DNA from: an uncultured Saprospiraceae bacterium
GTDB lineage: Bacteria > Bacteroidota > Bacteroidia > Chitinophagales > Saprospiraceae
Direction: 5' to 3'
Assembly (NCBI GenBank): GCA_937951685.1
Contig: CALFBG010000065.1
Location: 1 to 36,493 of the forward strand
DNA: 36,493 nucleotides
Position 1 is the stretch's first letter. Every line of letters begins with the position of its first letter. This document shows, one piece after another, positions 8,963 through 18,289 of this stretch. The notes beneath the pieces are model-generated. The model saw only the letters and a program-made list of their open reading frames with translations. It made no database searches and was not told the origin of the DNA. A program made the translations under genes and the position numbers.

Positions 8963-9985
8963 ATGGCAATCATTAGTAATTTTGAATTATTACTCAAACC
9001 TATTGCTCCTTCTGGTGGTCCTGCGGGGGAGGTTGCTAGAATTGTAGTGCAAGGTTATTTCTTAGAAATCTCTAATTTGGAAGCACGGGATATCACCCTA
9101 ATTTTCAGAACAAGGACTTCCGTCAAGGAAGCCACTGACGGGATCAACACCGAGTTTACGGACACCAATAATGCTGCTGTTTTCGACATTACTCAAGATA
9201 ATTTATTAGAAACAGTAATGGTTGCGAACGCGACGGAATTAATTCCGGGTAAACAACTAGGTCATTTTGTTAACTGTATTCAAATCCCTGCCGGACAGAC
9301 TGGTTCCCTAGCGATCTTACCCAACGTAAGAGATTTGCTCCCCCGCCCTGGCGACCCTTCCCCCGATTTAGTCATTAGAGGCTATGCGGAATTAGTGTTA
9401 TCTTCGACTGTAGATTCCCTTTTCCCACTCGCATTTTCCGCCCCCGAATCTGCCCGTATTTTAGTTTCGCCAGAGCATCGAAGCACTTATATCGATCCTG
9501 AATTTGATCCCGCAAACTTTGGAACCCAAACGGATTTAGACTTTGATCAAACAGCCTATTCGCTACCCACTGCGAATGGTCAAGCCATGCAATTAATTGA
9601 TACGCACGCTAGATTCAATGATACTTTCCAAGATTTCATGACTAGCAACGCGGGCGGTATTGGTCGAATCGTTCAACAGTCAACACAAATTAGAAGTTTA
9701 AAACCAAACATCTCGCGTCAAGCGAATACAGCCGAAAGAGTAACTGCTTTTACCATCGGTTCCGTTCCTGTCCGCATTCCTTATGTCATTAAAAATGGAA
9801 ATTTTACGGTTGCCGAAGCTGGTGTAGAAAAAGTAATGAACTTGTTGCTCCGCAAAAGAAAAGTATCGAAGCGTTCTTTAGGAAGCATAAAAAGCCTTAC
9901 GAAAAAGATTAACGCATCTTTGGCAGGCGACCAAAAAGCTAGCGTACAATTGTCAAAAGTATTCAACCGATTATTAGGAGCGTAG
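8963..9985 (+). CDS. hypothetical cytoplasmic protein, 340 residues
   Basis: I do not recognise a family. The ATG at 8963 is preceded by A/T-rich TTTAACT, as is usual for this phylum. There is no signal peptide or membrane segment. Residues about 1-170 look beta-rich (hydrophobic stretches such as EVARIVVQGYFLEI and LVIRGYAELVLSS alternate with polar turns). Residues 180-235 are acidic with a DPEFDPANFGTQTDLDFD stretch. The last ~60 residues are strongly basic and probably helical, with RKRKVSKRSLGSIKSLTKK. A basic tail of this sort could bind nucleic acid or a partner, but that is a guess. It is a single-gene unit, closed by a strong terminator at 10030-10070 and separated from the upstream gene by 718 bases. 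Confidence 0.8.
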   Translation: MAIISNFELLLKPIAPSGGPAGEVARIVVQGYFLEISNLEARDITLIFRTRTSVKEATDGINTEFTDTNNAAVFDITQDNLLETVMVANATELIPGKQLGHFVNCIQIPAGQTGSLAILPNVRDLLPRPGDPSPDLVIRGYAELVLSSTVDSLFPLAFSAPESARILVSPEHRSTYIDPEFDPANFGTQTDLDFDQTAYSLPTANGQAMQLIDTHARFNDTFQDFMTSNAGGIGRIVQQSTQIRSLKPNISRQANTAERVTAFTIGSVPVRIPYVIKNGNFTVAEAGVEKVMNLLLRKRKVSKRSLGSIKSLTKKINASLAGDQKASVQLSKVFNRLLGA

Positions 9986-10029
9986 AAAATCGTTTTGCAG
10001 CCCAAGTAATTTACTAGTGGAATTCATCT

Positions 10030-10070
10030 TACCAATTGGTTTCCTTTCGGGAATCAGTTGGTATTTTTTC
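10030..10070 (+). terminator. strong intrinsic terminator of the 340-residue gene
   Basis: Arms 10030-10044 and 10049-10063 form a 15-pair stem (three G-T pairs) with a TTTC loop, followed by six T. It lies between convergent genes. Confidence 0.85.
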
Positions 10071-10142
10071 ATTGGAAACTTTGCTATCGGTAGCTTGATA
10101 CTTATGGCTGAAATAATTTTTTGAAGGCTGAGCAGAAAAGTC

Positions 10143-10880
10143 TTAGTATCCCACAAAAGTGGCACTGCAATCTTCCGCTACGGCGAAACGCCAATTGTGC
10201 GTTCCCATAAAGGGTTGAAATTCAAAAATTGACACCTCGCCCTGCTGCTCTAAAAAAATGTTATAATGATTACCATTAGGTGGACCTCCGATTGCAGCTC
10301 TAACTTGGTAAAATCCATCGTTTTCGGTTAATACTTGATCTAGCTGAATTACATTTACAAAAGAATTTACTTTCGCCCGAACACGATAATATTTCGGAAT
10401 AACTGGATGAGAAGTGACCGACGCATCACGAATTCCATATTGGTCAAATAAACATTTTACCCTATGATTAGCCGTAATTTCCTCCCCGTTTGCCAACTGC
10501 TGTGCCCAAGGAGATTCTTTGAGCAATCTAAAATAAATTCTTCCTCGCTCAAAAAATTTTATAGCGTGTATCCTGTAGTCGATTATCGTATCTCTTTCCA
10601 AGCCTTCCGCTCGATCATAAATCGTCGCCAATTGCTTTTCAATTCGATTCACCAAATCCCGAGGAATAAATAAGGAGTCCTTGTAATGATGATAACTAGA
10701 AGTAGTATCTAAATAAATCGTGTGACAAGCCAAAGAAAAAGCATCTTCTGCAAACCACGATTTTGCGGCGCAGGAAGCTTGACAAAATTCTGGCAGACTT
10801 TCCTTTTTACAGCTATAGTTAAGTGATATCATTATTAATAATAAAAAAACAACCATGGCATTGGATAGACGGCTTACCAT
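10143..10880 (-). CDS. predicted lipoprotein of unknown function
   Basis: A 245-residue protein with a hydrophobic N-terminus and a lipobox-like LNYSC (Cys24), followed by KKES, so it should be lipidated and held in the envelope. A cysteine-rich segment follows (CQASCAAK, and C about 51), then a mixed alpha/beta body ending in an aromatic C-terminus. No known domain is apparent. Its ATG overlaps the stop of the upstream WG-repeat gene by one base (TAATG at 10878-10882), which indicates translational coupling and suggests that the two products act together. Confidence 0.82.
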   Translation of the reverse strand: MVSRLSNAMVVFLLLIMISLNYSCKKESLPEFCQASCAAKSWFAEDAFSLACHTIYLDTTSSYHHYKDSLFIPRDLVNRIEKQLATIYDRAEGLERDTIIDYRIHAIKFFERGRIYFRLLKESPWAQQLANGEEITANHRVKCLFDQYGIRDASVTSHPVIPKYYRVRAKVNSFVNVIQLDQVLTENDGFYQVRAAIGGPPNGNHYNIFLEQQGEVSIFEFQPFMGTHNWRFAVAEDCSATFVGY

Positions 10881-12685
10881 TATTTTAAGTTTAAAATTTC
10901 TGGCGACGTATACGGGTAAGGTACTTTCACCGGAAAATCTGCACGCTCCAAAGAAATTCCTTCGCGTGCTAAAATCTGAAGTATTTTTTTGGGAAGCTTA
11001 TCGGTTGTAAATGGCTCCAACCAAATCCATAACCAAGCGGTTTCTCCGGGAACATTGACGTGGGAAATTCGTAAGCGGAGGTTTTGCGTAATACTTTGTT
11101 CTTTCCCTTTTTTGTCTTTGTAAAAAATAGAACGTTGCCCTTTACCTTCTCCTGCGAATTGATATTCAACTTTCAGCGTATCTTGTTCCGCAAGCACAAT
11201 CCTTTCCTCCTGCTTTCCAGTGAAAGCCACCGTCGCTTTTTGATCAGATTCGACGTAGTAAAGTTTTGTTCTATTCGACATGATAAATCCTTTAACTTCT
11301 GCCTCTGAACCATCGGGAAGGATGCGCATTTTCTTTTCTCCTTTGATGCCGATGATTTGAAAAATGGGCTTTCTTAGTTTGATCGGGGAAAAGTATAAGT
11401 TGTCGTAAGCAAAATCCGTGATTAAATTTCCAACGCTATCCACCACCGCAAATTTTGTAGATGCCGCGTGCGCAACAATCGCAAATTTATTTCCCCGACT
11501 GGCTTCTACAAAAGTATAAAGTGCTTCGGTAAGCACATTTCCTTTCCCATCATACGCTCGATAAAATGGTTTCCCCGTCAAAGCTCGTGCAAAAAATAAA
11601 TCATCATTCGCGTAGACGATCTTAGCAAATTTGGGTGCTAATATTTCTTCGTTCAAATCATTATACACGCCGAAAGATTGCTTTCTTTTCAATGAGGTGC
11701 TAACACTTAAGCGATAATACTGCGCAGAAAGGGTTTCAGGATATCCCGCCATCGGTACCACTTCCTGAAAGTTATTCCGAATCAAATAAGTCGTTCTATT
11801 TTTAAAGAAAGAATAATTCCCTAAAACCAGGTTTCTAATTTCTACACTATCTTTTTCAAAGACTACTTCGCCCGCTTCATTGTAGATTTTAGATTGCAAA
11901 TTATCATAATCGTAAGCAATCAGGTATTTTTTGTCTGTAGACAAAGTAAGCGATATGAAGATGGGAGGCACCAAAACTTTTCCTTCCGGCGAAATGCAAC
12001 CATACGTTCGATCAAGCCGATTTTCGTAATTGAGTACCTTGTTACCCGTTTTAAAAAAACGATCGGTCATTCTGCCAATTCCATCCGTATAAACACAATC
12101 CGTAAAGACCTTCGCACTGAGATTTACTAATCCCGTTTTCCCTTGTTGGTTTTCTACACTGAAAATGCCCTTTGAAAGTTCCAAGGCAGTTACTTTAGCG
12201 TATTCGATCGGAATCAACACTTCTCCTTTTTGATTAATCAACCCAACTTTTTTCCCGAGGTAAGCTTTAAAATATTTATTTTGATAATCAGGAATGCTAC
12301 GATCGACGCGATCAATAGCCCGATAAATAAATGGAATCACCGTTCGATTCAAACTATCAATTGCACCAACGCCATAAATATACTTTTTAGCAATCATAAA
12401 GTTGCTGTAATCCCGCGATAGCTGACAATATCGAAAAGGAATGATCATTTCCTTCTCATTAAAAAAACCATAGGTGTGTCCCGGTGTATGGTAGCCCATG
12501 TTTTTACCGAAAGAAGCGCGGTACAAACCAGCCCGCAAGGTATCAATATAATTAAGTTGATCCAAAGGAGGAATTTCTTTGGGATCTTCGGGTAAACTTT
12601 TTGGCATTTCCACGTCTTGAGCTTGAGCTGTAGTTATTGAGAACAAAGAGAGGAAAGCTAGAAATAGGAAGATATACTTCATCAT
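10880..12685 (-). CDS. exported WG-repeat protein
   Basis: A 601-residue protein with a signal peptide (about 1-22, ending TTAQAQ). The body holds at least six degenerate WG (KWG) repeats of the form G-hydrophobic-NxxGx-hydrophobic-IPxxY, for example KVGLINQKGEVLIPIEYAKV, TYGCISPEGKVLVPPIFISL and KFAVVDSVGNLITDFAYDNL. The C-terminal ~150 residues carry a beta-rich segment (about 465-560) without obvious repeats. WG-repeat proteins are common in Bacteroidota as extracytoplasmic proteins; their function is mostly unknown, and binding is presumed. The stop overlaps the start of the lipoprotein gene by one base. A hairpin at 12702-12726 sits in its leader. Confidence 0.85.
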   Translation of the reverse strand: MMKYIFLFLAFLSLFSITTAQAQDVEMPKSLPEDPKEIPPLDQLNYIDTLRAGLYRASFGKNMGYHTPGHTYGFFNEKEMIIPFRYCQLSRDYSNFMIAKKYIYGVGAIDSLNRTVIPFIYRAIDRVDRSIPDYQNKYFKAYLGKKVGLINQKGEVLIPIEYAKVTALELSKGIFSVENQQGKTGLVNLSAKVFTDCVYTDGIGRMTDRFFKTGNKVLNYENRLDRTYGCISPEGKVLVPPIFISLTLSTDKKYLIAYDYDNLQSKIYNEAGEVVFEKDSVEIRNLVLGNYSFFKNRTTYLIRNNFQEVVPMAGYPETLSAQYYRLSVSTSLKRKQSFGVYNDLNEEILAPKFAKIVYANDDLFFARALTGKPFYRAYDGKGNVLTEALYTFVEASRGNKFAIVAHAASTKFAVVDSVGNLITDFAYDNLYFSPIKLRKPIFQIIGIKGEKKMRILPDGSEAEVKGFIMSNRTKLYYVESDQKATVAFTGKQEERIVLAEQDTLKVEYQFAGEGKGQRSIFYKDKKGKEQSITQNLRLRISHVNVPGETAWLWIWLEPFTTDKLPKKILQILAREGISLERADFPVKVPYPYTSPEILNLK

Positions 12686-12701
12686 GTTGAAGAAGGTTTG
12701 T

Positions 12702-12726
12702 CAACTCAGCATACTTCTCTGAGTTG
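12702..12726 (-). promoter_or_regulatory. hairpin in the leader of the WG-repeat gene
   Basis: CAACTCAG and CTGAGTTG pair perfectly around a nine-base loop, ending 17 bases upstream of the start codon at 12685 on the minus strand. No T run follows, so it is not a standard terminator. It could be an mRNA leader structure or the second hairpin of a tandem terminator. Confidence 0.4.
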
Positions 12727-12734
12727 GGGTATTT

Positions 12735-12773
12735 TAGAAAAATTGGCAGCAACTGTGGGGTACAATTGCTGCC
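12735..12773 (-). terminator. intrinsic terminator of the DUF3857 gene
   Basis: Arms 12745-12752 and 12766-12773 (GGCAGCAA / TTGCTGCC) are perfectly complementary. On the minus strand AATTTTTCT follows. It lies 30 bases after the stop at 12803. Confidence 0.72.
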
Positions 12774-12802
12774 ATGCATATCGTTTTAAAGCATCTTATT
12801 TC

Positions 12803-15800
12803 CTACCCGCGCAAGCCTATTTTCGTTCGATCGGCTTCGAGTAATTGCAAGTAAAAAGTTTTAAATGCTTGATAATCTTCGGGCTGTACAATTCTTGTTT
12901 TGAAAACAATTTTACGATTGACTTCAATGCCATTTTTTGTTTTCTTAAACGACAATTCAAAATCACCAAATTTATTATGAATTTCGATGGCGGGAGGCAA
13001 TTCCATCACTTGAAATTTAGCGGGAATGCTTAACTCAATTTTTTGTGTACAAGGAGCGATTTCGAATAAACGCATCAGATCAAGATCTGCGTAACGGTCT
13101 TCCAGAAACAACGACGGTTGTGTAGTAATTGTTTTCAAAAATGGGATTTGAATGATATAGAAACTACTTAGTTTTTCGAGGTGATTATAGGCTTTCATTT
13201 TCATGGAACCTTTCAGACTCGCTTCGATCGCATCTAGTTTTTCAAATTCAAAATCATTGATTACCAAGTGGTCAAAACTGCCTTCGCCAAAGTATTCCGC
13301 GATGTACTTCGTCCGATCTGTTTCTGTAGTTTGCCGATTGAGCGATTCTCTTATTTTTCCGCCTACCACGCCGAGTGCTTCGGTAGAGACCTCCATATCC
13401 AAACTGCGATCGGCCTTCAAATTTGCCTTGATATGCAAGGACAACTCACTTTTCAACGGGTTGATTAAATCATTGGGCAATTGAAAAACATCATTTTCTC
13501 CCGCCTTGATCAATAAAGCCCAAGCGTCTCCGTCAAACTCGGGGGTTACTTGATGTGGATAATAATCCGTCGTCAAATCCATGTACTGCATTTTGCCATC
13601 TTCCAAGACGTAACCAACAATTACGTGGTTAAAAACCATATTAGTAGCCGTCGGTTTTTTGTGGGTATAATTCGTGGTACGTACTAGTACATAATAAGCT
13701 TCGATATCTGCTTTGCGCAACATGGTAATCATCAAAGAAGCAACATCTTTGCAATCCCCGATTCGTCCCGCTACGGTTGCTGCTGGCGTCTTCGGAATAT
13801 AATTTGAATTCAAAAAATTAACGAAAGAGTAAGTGATTTCTTCGGTAACATAATTATAGATTTTTTCTACTTTTTCCGCTTTGCTCATTTCCTTCGTCAC
13901 TAGATCTGCCAATACCGCTTCGATTTCATAATTTGCTTCTAGCCGCTTGTAGGTTTTTTCTAAATACCAATCTACCACCGAACTCCAATCCGATAAAGTA
14001 CTGAGCATAATCCAAGCGTAAGCATCTAGATTATTCAAAATTGCTTCTTCGTTTTCGTACTTGGGCAATTCTTTTTTCGACCAGCGATAAAGATCATGGT
14101 TTTCTAAATTTTCGACTTTAGGTTCGCAACTTAAGCGGTTACAATTGTAATAAATCTTTTTCCCTTTTGGCACCAAAAAGTCCATGGAAGCATTGTAAAC
14201 AGGCACCCCGAAAGAGAAAGTAACAATATCAAAAAACTGCTGTGGCAATTCCTGTTTCACCTTTCCGGAAGAGTTGCCTTCAATTTGAATAATGTCCCCC
14301 GCTTCCAAGTTTTTAAAAACGGCATATCCATAATTAATGTTTGGACTCGTCACCGTTCCATCCGCTTTAATTACCTTGGCAAAACTCAATCTGCCCAAGT
14401 GCCTAAAGTTTGCTTCCGTCCAAAACTTAGCCCCTGCATCGTTCAAAATTTTGACGACCATGCGTTGGTTATCTTCCCAGTAATTTTCTTCGTTTAAAGT
14501 GGTTTCAATGGCATACATTAAGATGACCGACTCTTCCTCTTGGTATTTAGCTTTCCAACTGCTATCAGCCATCACGGCGTCGTAGCTACGGGAATTAAAG
14601 AATTGCTTATAATTGGTTTTTCCTTCTAACTTTTCAATTTTCTTTTCCAAGTCATTATAGTAACTATCCTTTTGACTAACGATCTTTTCCGCTTTTTTAT
14701 ATTCCGCTAAGGCTTTCTCCTTTTCTCCCCTTTCTAAATAAATATCACCGATCGTTTCTATCGAAGCTTCGTGATACGGAAAATAACGAACAATTTCTTC
14801 CAACTCTGCTAAGGCTAATTCTTGCTGGTCATTCTCAAAAAGATAATCCGCTTTGCCTGTTCGAGCATAAATATTATGTGGTAAAATACTTTTTAATTCA
14901 TCGTATAATTTGAGGACTTCTTTGTTCTTATCTTTTGATTTATAATAGCGAATCAATTGGTTGTAATCACTGTAGGAAAATCTTTTTTTCTTCCGCTTTA
15001 AGGCTTTTTTTGCCCACTTTGCCCGCTCTTTATCGCTTTCTCTTTTATAAGAAGAAGGTTTATAACTGTCATCTTCTAAATAAGGTTCTAGCAAATCTTT
15101 GTACTTCTCTTCGGAATGTTTCACTAAAAAAGCTTTGATGAATTTCTTTTTTAATTCTTGTTCTCCTTTCTCATTGTAATAAGAAATATAATCATTGACT
15201 ACGCCCAGATTAGTTGGCGAGACGACAAGTAATTCATCTAGCGTCTTAAGGTAAGCTTCGGCGTTTTTCTCTTTATCAATTTTATCCAACTGCGCGGACA
15301 TGATTTCAAAGATGGGCGTTTTTTCATTGTCCAAACCCGAAATTAATCCTTCTGCTTTATCGCCTTTATCATTCGCCGCATAAAATTTTGCCATGAGGTA
15401 ACGATAAAAAACTAAGGTCTTGTTCTTTTCTAAAACATCAAAAAAGTAAGCTTCTCCTTGTTCTTGCTGCAACATCCGCAAATAGGCTTTTGCCAACAAA
15501 TAATATTGTTTTGCATCCTTGGGTTGCTTCGCGATTTGCTTTTTGAAGTGTTGGATAAGTTGTTCCTCGTGAAGCGTAGGGCTATAGTTTTGTGCCGCAT
15601 ATTTACCCGCAAAAGCGGAAGCGATATCTTCGTAAACTTTCCCTTGCGTATCCGTTAAGCGCAAACTAAAAAGCAAATTTTGACGATTGTAAGATCCTAG
15701 CTCATTGCTCCAAGAAGAATTACCTCTTCTTGTACTAAAACTTTCCTCTTCTTGGTGATAAGCATCTTGAAAATCAAGTCTCACCGTCGATTTATTATCC

Positions 15801-16672
15801 GGTGTTTCGTACGAGGTAGATTTGACGAGCAGGCGATGCGTCCCCGCTTTGAGCGAAAGGTTTACCCATTCTGCATCCCAGCGACAAGCAATATTTTCAT
15901 CGTTCGCAAAAACGAGTTGATCATCCAGCCAAATTTTAAGCGGATTATTACGGGCAATGCGGATTTGTAATTCCCGGTCGGTAGGAACTGTCAGGAAGGT
16001 ATTGGCAAAGCAAGTTCCCCCGTTCGCATTCGGCAAAATTCTAGAAAACTCTACTACGCCATTCTTCGGACGTAGCTCTCGATTGACCCAGACCAAGTCA
16101 TTGCCGTCCCCAGAAGGATAAGTCTTATCCGCTAAAAAAGCTTCTTGTTCGACTTCGTATGCTCGCAAAAAACCACTGCCGGCTACGTTGCGAAAAGGAC
16201 CAATAAAAGACCAATTGTAATCACCCACGACGGCGCGTTTGACCGCTTCGCTTCCCGCAAAGTCTCGGGTGCGAAACAAAGAATCTGCGATGGCTAACTG
16301 TAAACTTACCTCATCTGCTGGAAAAAGTCCTTTATTGAGGTATTGTTCCGGTTGATCGTCGTAATCGTAGACGTGTTTAAATAATTGAAAGTAATGTGGG
16401 TTCCAATCTGCCTCAACTAATTGTTTAACGTATTTGATATAAGTGTCGTAATCTTTAACGGTTTCCGCCAAGAAGATTAAACCACACAATGCGTCCTCAT
16501 TTTTAGGATCTTGTTTAAGTATTTTTTCAAAACTCAACTTCGCCTGCTTGAAGTCATTTTGTTGAATCAGTTGCCACGCATCCATTTCTACCTGTGCCGA
16601 AGCGGCTGTCAATAAAAACAGCAGTCCTCCCAAAAAGACCGTTCTCAAGTGCTTAGTCATCATTTTTATCAT
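12803..16672 (-). CDS. TPR / DUF3857 / transglutaminase-like exported protein
   Basis: A 1289-residue protein. A signal peptide (about 5-27, ending AASAQ) suggests a start at the Met in MMTKHLRTV rather than the first Met. TPR helices (about 30-120) precede a beta-sandwich segment (about 150-310, with LQIRIARNNPLKIWLDDQLVF) that resembles carbohydrate-binding folds. More TPR-like helices run from about 360 to 700, then DUF3857 (about 710-930) and a transglutaminase-like core. The triad is visible as Cys974 in GDCKD, His1016 in FNHVIVG and Asp1032 in YMDLTTD. A C-terminal DUF3858-like beta domain follows. Proteins with this architecture are widespread in Bacteroidota and unassigned in function; they lie in the periplasm or at the outer membrane. 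An intact triad argues for a real protease-like or acyl-transfer activity. It may be cotranscribed with the flavoprotein gene 71 bases upstream. Confidence 0.9.
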   Translation of the reverse strand: MIKMMTKHLRTVFLGGLLFLLTAASAQVEMDAWQLIQQNDFKQAKLSFEKILKQDPKNEDALCGLIFLAETVKDYDTYIKYVKQLVEADWNPHYFQLFKHVYDYDDQPEQYLNKGLFPADEVSLQLAIADSLFRTRDFAGSEAVKRAVVGDYNWSFIGPFRNVAGSGFLRAYEVEQEAFLADKTYPSGDGNDLVWVNRELRPKNGVVEFSRILPNANGGTCFANTFLTVPTDRELQIRIARNNPLKIWLDDQLVFANDENIACRWDAEWVNLSLKAGTHRLLVKSTSYETPDNKSTVRLDFQDAYHQEEESFSTRRGNSSWSNELGSYNRQNLLFSLRLTDTQGKVYEDIASAFAGKYAAQNYSPTLHEEQLIQHFKKQIAKQPKDAKQYYLLAKAYLRMLQQEQGEAYFFDVLEKNKTLVFYRYLMAKFYAANDKGDKAEGLISGLDNEKTPIFEIMSAQLDKIDKEKNAEAYLKTLDELLVVSPTNLGVVNDYISYYNEKGEQELKKKFIKAFLVKHSEEKYKDLLEPYLEDDSYKPSSYKRESDKERAKWAKKALKRKKKRFSYSDYNQLIRYYKSKDKNKEVLKLYDELKSILPHNIYARTGKADYLFENDQQELALAELEEIVRYFPYHEASIETIGDIYLERGEKEKALAEYKKAEKIVSQKDSYYNDLEKKIEKLEGKTNYKQFFNSRSYDAVMADSSWKAKYQEEESVILMYAIETTLNEENYWEDNQRMVVKILNDAGAKFWTEANFRHLGRLSFAKVIKADGTVTSPNINYGYAVFKNLEAGDIIQIEGNSSGKVKQELPQQFFDIVTFSFGVPVYNASMDFLVPKGKKIYYNCNRLSCEPKVENLENHDLYRWSKKELPKYENEEAILNNLDAYAWIMLSTLSDWSSVVDWYLEKTYKRLEANYEIEAVLADLVTKEMSKAEKVEKIYNYVTEEITYSFVNFLNSNYIPKTPAATVAGRIGDCKDVASLMITMLRKADIEAYYVLVRTTNYTHKKPTATNMVFNHVIVGYVLEDGKMQYMDLTTDYYPHQVTPEFDGDAWALLIKAGENDVFQLPNDLINPLKSELSLHIKANLKADRSLDMEVSTEALGVVGGKIRESLNRQTTETDRTKYIAEYFGEGSFDHLVINDFEFEKLDAIEASLKGSMKMKAYNHLEKLSSFYIIQIPFLKTITTQPSLFLEDRYADLDLMRLFEIAPCTQKIELSIPAKFQVMELPPAIEIHNKFGDFELSFKKTKNGIEVNRKIVFKTRIVQPEDYQAFKTFYLQLLEADRTKIGLRG

Positions 16673-16743
16673 ATTTTATATTTGTTTTTGTTTCTCTTTT
16701 AACTGTTTGGAGCATAATTTAAGTCTTTGGCTTAAGCGGATGT

Positions 16744-18057
16744 TTAAGGAATCATGGCCATCATTGTTTCACACATTCCACGAATCGAAATCTCTCCCGT
16801 GTAATTTCCGAATAAGTTACGCCTCGGGTAATTTTCTTTTAAAGAACGATCCCAATCAAACCAATTATGGTACAATTCAGGAGTATAAAGTGGAATTCCC
16901 TTTTGCCATTTGAAAATCGTAGCCGATTCGGGTGCGCCACTAATCCCGAAAAGTTGATCCAACTCTGCTACCACCCAATCGGTCACCTCCGCGTCGGTTT
17001 GTTGAAAGTAAGCTAAATTCGGCGAATCATCTCTAATAATACAGGTCAAACTTAACAATTCTTCGTGCGCGACTCGGTGGTCAAATATACAAGAATTAAA
17101 TAAAGTTCCGAGAATATTTAGCCCTTCGCTACGGGGAATTAAACAACCAAAGCCTGGTTTAAAGTTTTTTAGTTGTGATTTTTTAAAAATCAAACTGACC
17201 GAAACGATCGGCGTATAACTTACGGCGCCCAAACTTTTTGCGATGTCGGTATCTGCATCAAAAAAATGCTGACTGACATAAGCGGGTGTGCATAGTATCA
17301 GCTGTTCCTTAGTATTTATCCAATCTAGGCCATTTTGTTCGTAGACAATTTCTGACGATAAGTATTCCGTCAGGCGAGTTACGAGTTCTCCCATACCATT
17401 TTTGAAGCTATGCGTCCCCCGTTTTGCTTTTCCCTTGGCGGGAATGGTTTCCTTTTTTTGAGCCCGTCGATGTTTCCATAATGCCCAAGCCAGATTATCA
17501 CTTCGATTCAAAATCTTGGCGAGTGGTGTTAAAGCACCGGGAAAGCTTAGTTTTTTGATATCCGCACCGTAAATGCCGGCAAAAGCAGGTTCCAAGAGCT
17601 GATTAGCCATAGCTTTGCCAAGGTATTCTATTCCAAAATCATAAATCGTCTCCATGGGTTGCGAGGGCGAAACCCACAATTTGCCCACCGCAGCAAGCGA
17701 TTCCAATACCGTCAGTGGAAACTTGCGCAGTTGCTTGTCGCGTACCAAGTATCGCGCATTTGCGGTAGCTTTGGGAGGAAGAATATCTAGTGCTAAACCA
17801 TCACAGAGCGCCTGCATTGCGGGGGACCACAAAAATCCATTAGCGGCTTGTTCTACGGTTCCGTGTGCTATTTTTTGGGAACCTAAAATGCCGCCCGCTT
17901 TCGTTTTGTTTTCAATAATTTCAAATTTGACCCCCAATTGCTTCAGGCAATAGCCCATAAATAAGCCTGCAATGCCACCACCAATGATTACATGAGTAGC
18001 CTTCGGATCAATTGGTTTACCCAGAAAACTAGTGGCTAAAATCTTGTATTTGGACAT
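16744..18057 (-). CDS. protoporphyrinogen-oxidase-like FAD-dependent oxidase
   Basis: A 437-residue flavoprotein of the amine-oxidase/protoporphyrinogen oxidase group. The dinucleotide-binding motif VIIGGGIAGLFMGYCL begins at residue 23 and is followed by the acidic strand end FEIIENKTKAGG. The middle holds FGIEYLGKAMANQLLEPAFAG with the following GIYGAD, typical of HemY/HemG-type oxidases. The C-terminus NLFGNYTGEISIRGMCETMM matches the family's second FAD-contact region. Family members oxidise protoporphyrinogen IX or coproporphyrinogen III in haem synthesis. No haem gene lies nearby and the sequence is divergent, so another polycyclic substrate is possible. No signal peptide or strong membrane helix is seen. 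Confidence 0.82.
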   Translation of the reverse strand: MSKYKILATSFLGKPIDPKATHVIIGGGIAGLFMGYCLKQLGVKFEIIENKTKAGGILGSQKIAHGTVEQAANGFLWSPAMQALCDGLALDILPPKATANARYLVRDKQLRKFPLTVLESLAAVGKLWVSPSQPMETIYDFGIEYLGKAMANQLLEPAFAGIYGADIKKLSFPGALTPLAKILNRSDNLAWALWKHRRAQKKETIPAKGKAKRGTHSFKNGMGELVTRLTEYLSSEIVYEQNGLDWINTKEQLILCTPAYVSQHFFDADTDIAKSLGAVSYTPIVSVSLIFKKSQLKNFKPGFGCLIPRSEGLNILGTLFNSCIFDHRVAHEELLSLTCIIRDDSPNLAYFQQTDAEVTDWVVAELDQLFGISGAPESATIFKWQKGIPLYTPELYHNWFDWDRSLKENYPRRNLFGNYTGEISIRGMCETMMAMIP

Positions 18058-18165
18058 GGCGTGTTATCAGTTTCAAATAGAAGTTGTTTAAATTAAAGCG
18101 TAAGTACAAATAGAATCACTGATTGGCTTGCCTCCTCTTTTGCACCGCCGCTTCCTTCGTTGCTC

Positions 18166-18199
18166 AAATCCTTACTTCGCAAAGGCTAAGTAAGGATTT
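18166..18199. repeat. perfect 12-base-pair hairpin
   Basis: AAATCCTTACTT (18166-18177) and AAGTAAGGATTT (18188-18199) are perfect complements with a ten-base loop. No T run follows on either strand, so it is not a standard terminator. The string ATCCTTACTT recurs at about 18338. Confidence 0.6.
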
Positions 18200-18240
18200 C
18201 GCACCTCGATTCTGTACAAAATATAATCTTGTCTTGGCAC

Positions 18241-18289
18241 TTACGATTTGCTTTCCACAAGATAAGTTTTCCAAAGAAAGCAATCGTAA
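18241..18289. repeat. second hairpin, 14 pairs with one bulge
   Basis: TTACGATTTGCTTTC (18241-18255) pairs with GAAAGCAATCGTAA (18276-18289), leaving one bulged T and a 20-base loop. It lies 41 bases after the first hairpin, so the two may be parts of a single structured or mobile palindromic element. Confidence 0.55.

Noticed and set aside
9781..10165. Minus-strand frames across the end of the 340-residue gene
   Set aside because: They cover the strong terminator or the coding strand of a real gene and have no protein-like features.
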